Assembly: GCA_016715465.1 (NCBI GenBank)
Contig: JADKAA010000029.1
Location: 2,542,001 to 2,606,000, forward strand
Length of the DNA stretch: 64,000 nt
Direction of reading: 5' to 3'
Origin: Saprospiraceae bacterium
GTDB taxonomy: Bacteria; Bacteroidota; Bacteroidia; Chitinophagales; Saprospiraceae
The translations under genes and the position numbers were made by a program. The notes under the pieces were generated by a model. The model was not told where the DNA came from. It made no database searches and saw only the letters and a program-made list of their open reading frames with translations. This document shows, in pieces, positions 35,540-43,961 of the stretch (the stretch's first letter is position 1; each line of letters starts with the position of its first letter).

Positions 35540-36900
35540 TGGCCGGCACCAAAATTGCATGGTTCTGCACTTCGTGCGGCTTTGAATCGCCCAAGTGGGT
35601 GGGCAAATGTCCATCGTGCAATGAGTGGAATACTTTTGCTGATGAGGTGGTTAAAAAAGGCAACAGCCCCTCAGTACCGATGCAGGCGTTTAAAGAAAAG
35701 CCAAAACCCAGGGCTCTGACTGAAATCGTTACCGGACATACACAGCGCATAGACACCAATGACGAAGAACTCAACCGGGTACTTGGCGGCGGATTGGTGT
35801 ATGGCTCCATCGTTCTGGTAGGTGGACAGCCCGGCATTGGAAAATCAACGCTGATGCTTCAACTCGCCATGAAGGCCAATGGAAAAGTACTCTACGTTTC
35901 CGGGGAAGAAAGCGAAGAACAGATCAAGATGCGCGCCGACCGATTGGGTCAGGCAGTGGATGAATGTTATATCTATACCGAAACCGCATGCAGCACGCTG
36001 ATCGAAGAAGCCAAAAAACTTCAGCCGGTACTAATCATTGTGGATAGCATACAGACCTTGTACAATCCCATGATTGATTCTCCTCCGGGCAGTATTTCCC
36101 AGGTGAGGGAATGCACCGCGGAGCTGCAGCGATTTGCCAAAGAAAGCAACATCCCCATCGTGGTCATTGGACACATTACCAAAGAAGGCGGGCTGGCCGG
36201 TCCTAAGGTGCTGGAACACATTGTCGATGTGGTCCTCCAGTTTGAAGGCGATCAAAACTATACGTACCGCATCCTGCGCACCCTTAAGAACAGGTTTGGT
36301 TCTACCGATGAACTGGGTATTTATGCCATGGAGGCCGGGGGTCTGAGAGAAGTATCGAACCCTTCCGAATTGTTACTTTCACAACACACAGAGACCCTAA
36401 GCGGCAGTGTCATTGCCGCCTCTCTGGAAGGCATGAGGCCGCTGATGATAGAAACCCAGGCACTCGTAACGCCCAGCGTTTACGGCACACCACAACGGTC
36501 GGCCACGGGTTTTGACCTGCGAAGGCTGGCCATGTTGCTTGCTGTTCTTGAAAAACGTTGTGGTCTGCCGATTGGACACAACGATGTCTTTCTCAACATA
36601 GCCGGCGGCATCAGGGTCACCGATCCTGCCATCGACCTGGCCATCTTTACCGCCCTGATTTCATCGCTCAACAACATAGGCATTGGCCGCAACATATGTT
36701 TCGCGGCAGAGATCGGACTCACAGGAGAAATCCGCGGGGTAAGCCGGATCGAACAGCGCATCCAGGAAGCGGACCGGCTGGGTTTTGAGGTCATCTACAT
36801 CTCCAGATCGAATCTAAAAAATGTCAAGACCGAAAATCTGCATATCGATGTAAGACCCTTGTCGAGGGTGGAAGATCTGTTGTATGAGGTGTTTGGTTAG
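35539..36900 (+). CDS. radA: DNA repair protein RadA
   Basis: RadA (Sms) is a RecA-like ATPase that drives branch migration in recombinational repair. The 453-residue protein starts with a C4 zinc finger (Cys10, Cys13, Cys24, Cys27, CTSCGFESPKWVGKCPSC), has Walker A GGQPGIGKST at residues 95-104, the family KNRFGSTDE motif, and a C-terminal Lon-protease-like domain from about residue 275. The ATG overlaps the last base of sucA, so translation is coupled; the pairing with sucA seems to be a local arrangement. Confidence 0.96.
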   Translation: MAGTKIAWFCTSCGFESPKWVGKCPSCNEWNTFADEVVKKGNSPSVPMQAFKEKPKPRALTEIVTGHTQRIDTNDEELNRVLGGGLVYGSIVLVGGQPGIGKSTLMLQLAMKANGKVLYVSGEESEEQIKMRADRLGQAVDECYIYTETACSTLIEEAKKLQPVLIIVDSIQTLYNPMIDSPPGSISQVRECTAELQRFAKESNIPIVVIGHITKEGGLAGPKVLEHIVDVVLQFEGDQNYTYRILRTLKNRFGSTDELGIYAMEAGGLREVSNPSELLLSQHTETLSGSVIAASLEGMRPLMIETQALVTPSVYGTPQRSATGFDLRRLAMLLAVLEKRCGLPIGHNDVFLNIAGGIRVTDPAIDLAIFTALISSLNNIGIGRNICFAAEIGLTGEIRGVSRIEQRIQEADRLGFEVIYISRSNLKNVKTENLHIDVRPLSRVEDLLYEVFG

Positions 36901-36928
36901 ATCCTCTCCCCGAATAAACAATTTTCCA

Positions 36929-39256
36929 TTAAAAATCTATGCGGTAACTCAGGTTGGGAATGAGGATGGCTTCCCTGTTTTCATCGACCTGCCGTGTAAG
37001 CTGGTTGTACCGAAAGCCTAAAAAATCGGTTTGATTGGTAACGTTTATGACCTTGAGGGCAAATTCCTGACTTATTTTTTTTCGATTCTTTTTGTACTTA
37101 AGGGTAAAGTGAAACACGTGGGAAGGGCTCAGTGATTTTGAAAAAGCTGCTGTTTCCATGAAGATGACATCGCGGGCCAGCAACGAGGCCTGTTCGTCAA
37201 CCGGCGAATACCGTTCTCCTCCCTGCAAATTCCAGCGAAGGTTGATGCCCAGGATGTTTTGCCGTCCATGGCCAACCATCCATTCTTTGCCCAGGAGTAC
37301 GTTGGCCAACAACTTTTTATCAAACCGGGTGGGCCTCCAGATGCGATCTCCGCCCTGATAAAGGGACCGGTAAAGGGAAAGGGTGGTCATGAAATAAAAT
37401 CCGCGCGTCATATACTGTTCGACCGTGAGGTCCAGACCGTAGTTTTTTCCATATCCCTCATTGACCAATTTGTCGTCGAAAAAAAAGTCTGATTGCAGGT
37501 TGACCAGGGAAAAGCTGCTGTCGCGAATGACCGGCAGATTGAAAAGGTACTGCCCGTAGATCTCCGCTTTCAGGCGGGTATTGTTGCCAAGTTTACGATC
37601 ATAGCCCAGCACCAGATGATGAGACTTGGAAAAATCCAGGTTGCGGTTGATCTGTTCACCTGCTAGGTTTTGTGCAAAATAAAAATTGAGTTTTTCCAGC
37701 CGGCTGTGTTTTCCATAGCCCAGACTAAACGTATTGTTTTCGGAGACCATCCACCTTAAGCCCAACCTCGGCTCTAATAGCTGGCGGCCATTGAGCATAA
37801 ATCGCTGATAGGCAAGACCACCGCTGATCTCTATCTTTTCAGCAGAGCGGTAAGAGCCAGACACATAGGCTGCCAGTTGCGAAGAAGATCCATTTTCGGC
37901 AGTTATCGTTTGCAGGTCAGCTTTCAAAAAGGGGGCCTGCCTGATGGACAGATCGTAGATCAGGCCGGTAAGGGTGAAGCCGGATTGCCAGGACCAATGG
38001 TTATTGATTTTAGCGGAAAGGCTTGATTTTAAGACAAGGGTTGACAGCTTACTTTGAATGATATTTTTTGGAAAGAGGGCTCCATCCGGGTTCAGATTTT
38101 GAGTAACAAGGTCCAGGCCATTCGAGGTCCAGGCTGCTATGCTTCTGATGATCAGGGATTTTCCGGATGCCCATTTATGCGACAAACCTCCGGCCGCCAT
38201 GCCCTGGTTCGCCGCTTGTCTCTCACGATCACCTTCGTACTGCCACCGGGTGGAATCGGACACCGGGTTTTGGCCGGAAAAGTCTTTAAGACCAAGTCCC
38301 CACAACGAGAAAACGCCTGATTTTTTGGTGGGAAGATTTATTTTAAAAGAAAAATCCTGGTAGCGCACTCCCCCTCCATTTTCGGGCAACAGCGGTTCGA
38401 GCAGGGCCAGGGTGGAATACCGGTAATTGAAGAGGTAGGAGGCCCGGCTATTCTTCTTAAACGGACCTTCAGACGCAACGTCGAGTCCGATGATGCCCAG
38501 TTCGACCGTGTGTTCCGCTTTGGTGTTGTTGCCGGAACGCATAAAAATATCAAAAACTCCGCTTAGGGCATTTTGATATTCAGCGGGAAAAGCGCTGGTG
38601 AGAAAATCAGAATTGGCCAATAATTTTGAACTCAGCGCGGTAAGTCCGCCTCCGCCAAAGGAAGAAAGGTCTGCAAAGTGGTTGGGGTTGGGAATTTCTA
38701 CACCTTCCAGTTTCCACTGGAGAGATTTTGGTGCATTGCCTCGCACCACAATGCCATTAGAGCCAACATTGCCGGCCACTCCGGCAAAAGCAGAAGCCAG
38801 ACGCGCCGGATCGTCGAAACCACCGGCATAACGGGAAGCCTCTTCTACGCTCAGCATGCGGGCACTGACGGCAGCTGAAGGATTGAGGGGACGTTCTTTT
38901 TGCACTTTGGGTTTTACCACCACCTCACTTAAGGTAACCGAAGTTTCCCGGAGAAAAATGGTGAGTTCGACATCCTTAACTTCCGAGACCAGGACCTCGC
39001 GATAAATCAAAGTTTCATACCCCAAAAAGGACACTTCCACGTCGTACCTGCCCGGGCGAAGGTGCTCCAATACAAAGTGGCCGGTTTCATCCGAAACGGC
39101 ACCCAGCATGGGATCAGAACCCAAAACGACAATATTGGCAAAGGCGATGGGACTATGTGTAAACTGATCGGCTACAGTGCCCCGGATGGACTGCGAAAGA
39201 AGCTGAACCCAAAAAATTAAAAACGTGCCAGTGAATAAAATCCTGTGAAATGGCAT
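36929..39256 (-). CDS. TonB-dependent receptor with carboxypeptidase-like extension
   Basis: From the ATG at 39256 the protein has 775 residues: signal peptide (MPFHRILFTGTFLIFWVQLLSQ), a carboxypeptidase regulatory-like domain (about 25-105, GTVADQFTHSPIAFANIVVLG), a plug domain (about 110-230) with AGNVGSNGIVVRGNAPKSLQW and a barrel to the end (IPNLSYRIDF). It is shorter than SusC and has no SusD partner, so it resembles the general TonB receptors for siderophores, peptides or metals; the substrate is unknown. The 16 extra codons from 39304 precede the signal. It is divergent from a PAS-LuxR regulator, a plausible regulator of it. Confidence 0.88.
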   Translation of the reverse strand: MPFHRILFTGTFLIFWVQLLSQSIRGTVADQFTHSPIAFANIVVLGSDPMLGAVSDETGHFVLEHLRPGRYDVEVSFLGYETLIYREVLVSEVKDVELTIFLRETSVTLSEVVVKPKVQKERPLNPSAAVSARMLSVEEASRYAGGFDDPARLASAFAGVAGNVGSNGIVVRGNAPKSLQWKLEGVEIPNPNHFADLSSFGGGGLTALSSKLLANSDFLTSAFPAEYQNALSGVFDIFMRSGNNTKAEHTVELGIIGLDVASEGPFKKNSRASYLFNYRYSTLALLEPLLPENGGGVRYQDFSFKINLPTKKSGVFSLWGLGLKDFSGQNPVSDSTRWQYEGDRERQAANQGMAAGGLSHKWASGKSLIIRSIAAWTSNGLDLVTQNLNPDGALFPKNIIQSKLSTLVLKSSLSAKINNHWSWQSGFTLTGLIYDLSIRQAPFLKADLQTITAENGSSSQLAAYVSGSYRSAEKIEISGGLAYQRFMLNGRQLLEPRLGLRWMVSENNTFSLGYGKHSRLEKLNFYFAQNLAGEQINRNLDFSKSHHLVLGYDRKLGNNTRLKAEIYGQYLFNLPVIRDSSFSLVNLQSDFFFDDKLVNEGYGKNYGLDLTVEQYMTRGFYFMTTLSLYRSLYQGGDRIWRPTRFDKKLLANVLLGKEWMVGHGRQNILGINLRWNLQGGERYSPVDEQASLLARDVIFMETAAFSKSLSPSHVFHFTLKYKKNRKKISQEFALKVINVTNQTDFLGFRYNQLTRQVDENREAILIPNLSYRIDF

Positions 39257-39326
39257 AAGGTCTATATTTTTGTTACAAAGAAAGCCGTTCAAGGACTTGA
39301 ACACAATACTGATAAATAGCTACTGA

Positions 39327-40115
39327 ATGGACCAGAAACAAATGCAAGAAATCGAAAAAGAGTACGTTGCCCTGCTACAGCAGCAACATTTTGATGAAGA
39401 CTTGCTGGATTATGCCATTCTCAAACAACACCTGATCAATCTCGAACAGATGGCGCAAATTGGGAACACCGGCATAACAGTCTTTGACATGTATCAAAAA
39501 AGGCATGTTTTTACTTCCTATAATTTTGAAAGTTTATTTGGACACGATCTTCAAGAAATTGCCCGTAAGGATGTCGCTTATTTCAATTCCAGGATCCACC
39601 CGCAAGACCTGGTCGATCTCTCGGTCAACGGCATTGGCATCCTTAAGTTTTTTTATGGCGAGGACAAAGACCTTAGGAAAGATTATAAACTCATCACTGA
39701 ATACCGGATCCTCAATGCAGAAAACAAGTACATACGAGTCATTGAACAACATCAGGCCCTGGAAACAGATCGGAGAGGGAACCTTTGGCTTTCTTTGAGT
39801 ATCGTCGACATTTCGCCCAATCAGGACCTCACAATGGGTATTAAAAGTCAACTCATCAATTTCAGGACGGGCAGCATTGAAGCCATGAGCAGTGTGTCGG
39901 GCAATGAAAAAGTCATGGAAAACGAACTCACCACCAGGGAAAAAGAGATCCTGCAACTCGTGCATTATGGCTACCTCAGCAAGGAAATCTCAGACCGGCT
40001 CTCCATCAGTATCCACACCGTCAATACACACCGGCAGCGCATCCTGGAAAAGCTGGGAGCAGACAATTCCATTGAAGCCATTGGCTTTGCCAAAACATTG
40101 GGGCTTCTTGCCTAA
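39327..40115 (+). CDS. PAS-like sensor with LuxR-type DNA-binding domain
   Basis: The 262-residue protein has a PAS-like sensory region at about 45-170 (TGITVFDMYQKRHVFTSYNFESLFG; KLITEYRILNAENKYIRV; LSLSIVDISPNQDL) and a LuxR/GerE helix-turn-helix at about 198-258 (LTTREKEILQLVHYGYLSKEI, HTVNTHRQRILEKLG). It has no receiver domain or kinase domain, so it may act as a one-component regulator. A -7-like TATTTTTG at 39265-39272 precedes it. It is divergent from the TonB receptor (70-bp gap) and its stop overlaps by four bases the end of the convergent outer-membrane protein gene. Confidence 0.85.
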   Translation: MDQKQMQEIEKEYVALLQQQHFDEDLLDYAILKQHLINLEQMAQIGNTGITVFDMYQKRHVFTSYNFESLFGHDLQEIARKDVAYFNSRIHPQDLVDLSVNGIGILKFFYGEDKDLRKDYKLITEYRILNAENKYIRVIEQHQALETDRRGNLWLSLSIVDISPNQDLTMGIKSQLINFRTGSIEAMSSVSGNEKVMENELTTREKEILQLVHYGYLSKEISDRLSISIHTVNTHRQRILEKLGADNSIEAIGFAKTLGLLA

Positions 40116-40831
40116 AACCGGACGGACAGGCCCAGGCCGACATTGATATCATCCTGCTCAAAATCCCTATGACTGAGGTTGATGGCGTGAATGATGTTGG
40201 CGGAAAGTTTCACATTTTTATAGCCGAGTCTCAGTGAAAGCCCCGGTTCAAAAAGCAGTTGGTGCGGGTACCGGCTCAGGTATAGGTTGTTGTTTAATTC
40301 ATTCAGATCTAGATTGCCTTTGATGTGGTAATAGTTGAGATAAATCAATCTGCCTGAAAAGGCCACTTCGAACAGGTCATGCAAATACGACAGGGATGTC
40401 TGGTTTGAAAGACGGGTGAGAGAGGCAGAAAGATATTGGTCATCATTGAACGGAAACCCGCCAAGTTTTCGGTAAGATACATTGCCGGTACCCAGAAAGG
40501 TATAATTTTCCAGCACCCAGGTTTTGTTTTTACCGGGTTTGAAAAACCCCAGACCCAACTCTGCCAGAGATCCGTCTCCAGATCCTATTAACGTTTGATT
40601 TGGGTAAGCATAGGCTTTGCCCTGAAACCTGCTTATACTGCCCAGTACAGCCATGCGACGGTAAGGGGCAATGGCAAATCTGCCTTCAAATCCGGACGAA
40701 CTAGGCGTTTGTGACGCACTGGCTTCCATATGGTATTGTTTTGCTTTTGTAAAACCAGGTACCTGGTGTGACGCCGGCACATAATAGACAGGACTGCACG
40801 AAACACAGGTAGCGATGGTAATAACCAACAT
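40112..40831 (-). CDS. Putative lipoprotein with outer-membrane beta-barrel-like domain
   Basis: From the ATG at 40831 the protein has 239 residues with a short lipobox-like start (MLVITIATCVSCSP, Cys12) and a C-terminal region of repeated amphipathic strands ending in VGLGLSVRF, typical of an outer-membrane barrel. A longer frame opens at 40999, but a terminator-like hairpin (40873-40912) lies inside that extension, so I prefer 40831. I do not recognise the family. It converges on the PAS-LuxR gene with four bases of overlap. Confidence 0.7.
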   Translation of the reverse strand: MLVITIATCVSCSPVYYVPASHQVPGFTKAKQYHMEASASQTPSSSGFEGRFAIAPYRRMAVLGSISRFQGKAYAYPNQTLIGSGDGSLAELGLGFFKPGKNKTWVLENYTFLGTGNVSYRKLGGFPFNDDQYLSASLTRLSNQTSLSYLHDLFEVAFSGRLIYLNYYHIKGNLDLNELNNNLYLSRYPHQLLFEPGLSLRLGYKNVKLSANIIHAINLSHRDFEQDDINVGLGLSVRF

Positions 40832-40872
40832 AAACTTTGCTGTAGCTGTATAGGTAAACAACCTGAGGTGTC

Positions 40873-40912
40873 TCAAAAAAGAAAGAAAGGGGACTGCGTT
40901 CGGCCCCCTTAA
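40873..40912 (-). terminator. Terminator- or attenuator-like hairpin before the 40831 gene
   Basis: On the minus strand AAGGGG...CCCCTTT followed by a TTTCTTTCTTTTTT tract forms a short hairpin with a T-rich tail. It lies 42 bases upstream of the gene at 40831, inside the longer open frame from 40999. It could terminate readthrough or act as an attenuator; function is inferred only from shape. Confidence 0.4.
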
Positions 40913-41162
40913 CAAGAAGTGCTTAAAAGCCAATAGAAGAGCTATTTGAACAAAACATGAAAAGTCGTTGGGTACGGAATAAGGGATTCTCTTTTTCATT
41001 GCGGGTATTTTAATGCAAATTTATGGGGGCTGGAGTGCCGGAGTGTCTATCATTTTTATAATGAAAAAATTTTTTTCTACGTTTTTTATAATATTTACGA
41101 AGACAGGTGTCAAAATATTTAAGGATAATAACGACGAAATTTTACATTTTTAATAGATAAAA

Positions 41163-41194
41163 TTTGGCATATTGATACAGGAATGATATGTTTG
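41163..41194 (+). promoter_or_regulatory. Promoter of the HTH regulator gene
   Basis: TTTG (41163-41166), a 20-base spacer and TATGTTTG (41187-41194) give a full match to the Bacteroidota consensus. The start codon is 36 bases downstream. The rest of the 400-bp gap (40832-41230) is AT-rich with no gene that I can see. Confidence 0.72.
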
Positions 41195-41230
41195 TACCAC
41201 TATTTCTATCTCTAACCTTGTTTTATACCT

Positions 41231-42220
41231 ATGGATTTTACGCAAAAAGCACTATTTCAGAGTATAAAAAATTTATACAAAAAAGAAACCTTTTCTCTGG
41301 TTGATGAAATCAGTCAGGTACTTCACCTCGAGCGGGGAGCCACCTATAAACGCATCAGTGGAGAGACGGCATTGAAAGTAGAAGAAGTGGTAACGCTTTG
41401 TCAGCATTACAACCTGTCTTTTGATGCCATCCTTGAGGAAACGGTGGGCTTAAACCAGGTGAGTTTTGCGACGGAGCACATCAGCCGCACATCGGCCAAC
41501 CTTCAGGATTTTCTAATGGCCTTTGGCCGGACCTTTGATTCATTGCGCCGCGGTAAAAACAATGAACTCATCATCCTGGGCAACGAACTACCCGCACCTT
41601 ATTTTTTTAACTTTCCCAGGCTTACTGCTTTTATGTATCACATGTGGCACTATGAAGAAGGGGGATATCAGCAGACCATGCGTCCACTGTCAGAGCTTTA
41701 TATCAGCAGCGATGACAAGCGGCTGATGGGCTATCTCAGCCATGAGTTTTGCAATCACCCATCCACAGAAATCTGGGGTATGCGCATCTTTGATGCGACG
41801 TTCAACAAGCTGCGGCTTGGGGTGCGCATTGGTTTCATTGAGTCGGGCCTGAAAAAAATGATCCTGGGGGACTTGTTAAAAATGATGAATCATTTGAAAA
41901 GAACGGCAGAGTCGGGTATAAAAGTTGATCCCGAATCCGGCCGCGAATACAATGAGGTTCATTTGCTCATCAACCATTATTACCAGGGGGGAACCCTGCT
42001 TTATTACAATACGGACGGGTATGAAAAGGCCTTCATTTGCAACGACTATCCGGACTTTATCCACACCAACGACACCCGTTTTACCGGCAGGATCCGGGAA
42101 AAGATCTACAGCTATAAGGCGTTTAGCGCCAGCATATCCAGAGACAATGCCCTCGAGCGCAACCTGTATTTTCGACACCTGCAGAACGAATATGAAAAGC
42201 TGTGCAGGGATGTAGAATGA
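41231..42220 (+). CDS. HTH-domain protein, probable transcriptional regulator
   Basis: The 329-residue protein begins with an XRE-like/BetR-like helix-turn-helix at about 5-60 (EISQVLHLERGATYKRISGET, KVEEVVTLCQHYNLSFD). The remaining 270 residues have no transmembrane segment or signal and contain many aromatic residues (FNFPRLTAFMYHMWHYEEGG; LLINHYYQGGTLLYYNTDGY), like a ligand-sensing domain, but I recognise no named family. It is transcribed alone from the promoter at 41163-41194. The target is unknown; the FKBP gene follows 76 bases later. Confidence 0.75.
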   Translation: MDFTQKALFQSIKNLYKKETFSLVDEISQVLHLERGATYKRISGETALKVEEVVTLCQHYNLSFDAILEETVGLNQVSFATEHISRTSANLQDFLMAFGRTFDSLRRGKNNELIILGNELPAPYFFNFPRLTAFMYHMWHYEEGGYQQTMRPLSELYISSDDKRLMGYLSHEFCNHPSTEIWGMRIFDATFNKLRLGVRIGFIESGLKKMILGDLLKMMNHLKRTAESGIKVDPESGREYNEVHLLINHYYQGGTLLYYNTDGYEKAFICNDYPDFIHTNDTRFTGRIREKIYSYKAFSASISRDNALERNLYFRHLQNEYEKLCRDVE

Positions 42221-42296
42221 GTCAAGTCAAAATTAGTATGGTTTACAGGCAAAAGAGTGCCATTTTTTACCCATTTTTGTGCCTGAAAATTGCGAT

Positions 42297-42725
42297 ATGA
42301 AGCGAATATTTTATTTTTTAATGTTATTTACAGCTTTGGCCTTCACCTCCTGCAACAAAGATTACAGCGGAGACATCGAAGACTATCTGGCCGAAAATAA
42401 TCTGACGGCCATCAAGACCGAAGATGGTTTGTATTACATCATCGACGTACCCGGCAATGACAAAAAGCCAAAGGTAAACAGCGAAGTAAGGGTCAAATAC
42501 AAAGGCACCCTGCTCGATGGAACGGTGTTTGATGAAAATGCGGATTTTAGAACCAACCTCTCAAAAGTTATTGCAGGCTGGAGATATGGCATGGTACATT
42601 TTGGTGAAGGCGGTAAAGGAAAACTACTCATTCCTCCACATCTGGGTTACGGAGATCAGGAGACGGGTGACATCCCCGGTAATTCGGTCTTGATCTTTGA
42701 CATCGAGCTGATCGAAGTCTTTTAA
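42297..42725 (+). CDS. FKBP-type peptidyl-prolyl isomerase lipoprotein
   Basis: From the ATG at 42297 the product has 142 residues: lipobox LAFTSC with Cys19, a linker, then a single FKBP domain at about 40-142 (VRVKYKGTLLDGTVFDEN; VIAGWRYGMVHFGEGGKGKLLIPPHLGYGD; FDIELIEVF). FKBP active-site residues are present (Tyr, Phe, Asp in the VKYKG and FDEN strands and the GYG loop). It catalyses proline isomerisation and probably helps fold proteins in the envelope. Six codons from 42279 lie before the signal peptide and are excluded. pdxA follows 35 bases later. Confidence 0.92.
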   Translation: MKRIFYFLMLFTALAFTSCNKDYSGDIEDYLAENNLTAIKTEDGLYYIIDVPGNDKKPKVNSEVRVKYKGTLLDGTVFDENADFRTNLSKVIAGWRYGMVHFGEGGKGKLLIPPHLGYGDQETGDIPGNSVLIFDIELIEVF

Positions 42726-42760
42726 AATCCATATCTTAGCAAAAATTAAAAACAAGAGCA

Positions 42761-43828
42761 TTGAAGATAGGAATAACGATAGGTGACGTCAATGGCATTG
42801 GGCCGGAGGTAATCATCAAGGCCCTCACCGACGAACGCATCCTCGACCACTTCACCCCCATCATCTACGGTTCTTCCAAGGTGATGTCGTACCACAAAAA
42901 CATTGTGAAGGAAAGTACGATGCAGTTTCACCACATCAGTGAAGCAAACCGGGCTGCACAAAAGAAGATCAATGTACTCAACTGTTGGGAAGACAATGTC
43001 AACATTTCGCTGGGCAAGGTGACCGAAGAAGGAGGCCGCTATGCCAAACTCGCCATAGAGAAAGCTGCCCAGGACCTCAAAGCCGGGTTGATCGATGGTC
43101 TGGTCACTGCCCCCATCAATAAAGCTGCGATGAAGCTGGCCAACTTTGGACATGCCGGCCACACCGAATATTTTGAAACCATCTTTGGCAGCCAGGGGCT
43201 CATGCTCATGGTGAGCGACCACCTGAGGGTGGGTCTTGTCACCAATCACCTGCCCATTTCCGAGGTAACAGCCGCCATCACCAAAGAGCGCATCCTCAAA
43301 AAGATCAAAGTTTTTGAAGAGTCGCTCCGCGTAGATTTTGGCGTGGACAAACCTACGATTGCTGTGTTGGGTCTCAATCCCCATGCCGGTGACGAAGGCG
43401 CCATCGGAGATCAGGAAGAAAAGATCATCCGGCCTGCTGTCATCGAATTGAAGAAGTCGGGACTTATGGTGTACGGACCCTATCCTGCCGATGGATTTTT
43501 TGGTTCGGCACAGTATAAAAAATTTGACGGTGTATTGGCCATGTATCATGACCAGGGTCTGGTGGCGCTGAAGTCATTGTCTTTTGGGGATGGCATCAAT
43601 TTTACAGCGGGCATAAAGGGCATTCGCACGTCTCCGGATCACGGCACAGCTTACGATATTGCGGGATTGAATCAGGCGGATCCTTCTTCGATGAGAAGGG
43701 CATTGTTTTTGGCAAAGGACCTCATCAAGAGCCGGTCGGATTATTATGCTTTCCGGGTGAATTCGCTGGATAAAAAACAAAGGCCATCAGACAGCGAAGA
43801 AGAAGACGAAATTTTAGAAGACGCCTGA
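42761..43828 (+). CDS. pdxA: 4-hydroxythreonine-4-phosphate dehydrogenase
   Basis: PdxA oxidises 4-phosphohydroxy-L-threonine in the deoxyxylulose-dependent pathway to pyridoxal phosphate. The 355-residue protein has the N-terminal KIGITIGDVNGIGPEV and metal-site motifs with His in AGHTEYF, LNPHAGDEGAIGDQE and MYHDQGLVALK. The start codon is TTG at 42761, directly before the conserved KIGITIGD. No ATG lies upstream in frame at a usable distance, so translation from TTG is likely, with lower efficiency. The C-terminus has an acidic tail (SEEEDEILEDA). It is placed after the FKBP gene and before dGTPase. Confidence 0.93.
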   Translation: MKIGITIGDVNGIGPEVIIKALTDERILDHFTPIIYGSSKVMSYHKNIVKESTMQFHHISEANRAAQKKINVLNCWEDNVNISLGKVTEEGGRYAKLAIEKAAQDLKAGLIDGLVTAPINKAAMKLANFGHAGHTEYFETIFGSQGLMLMVSDHLRVGLVTNHLPISEVTAAITKERILKKIKVFEESLRVDFGVDKPTIAVLGLNPHAGDEGAIGDQEEKIIRPAVIELKKSGLMVYGPYPADGFFGSAQYKKFDGVLAMYHDQGLVALKSLSFGDGINFTAGIKGIRTSPDHGTAYDIAGLNQADPSSMRRALFLAKDLIKSRSDYYAFRVNSLDKKQRPSDSEEEDEILEDA

Positions 43829-43961
43829 TTTCATTTGTCTTATCATTCCCTCTTTTCAGATTGGTTTACTGTTTTTGTGTCTGACAGCCTCTCAGGTTAG
43901 TTCTATTGCCGCAAAGATATGGAATACATATTAATTTATCAACTAATATTACAAACGTTAC

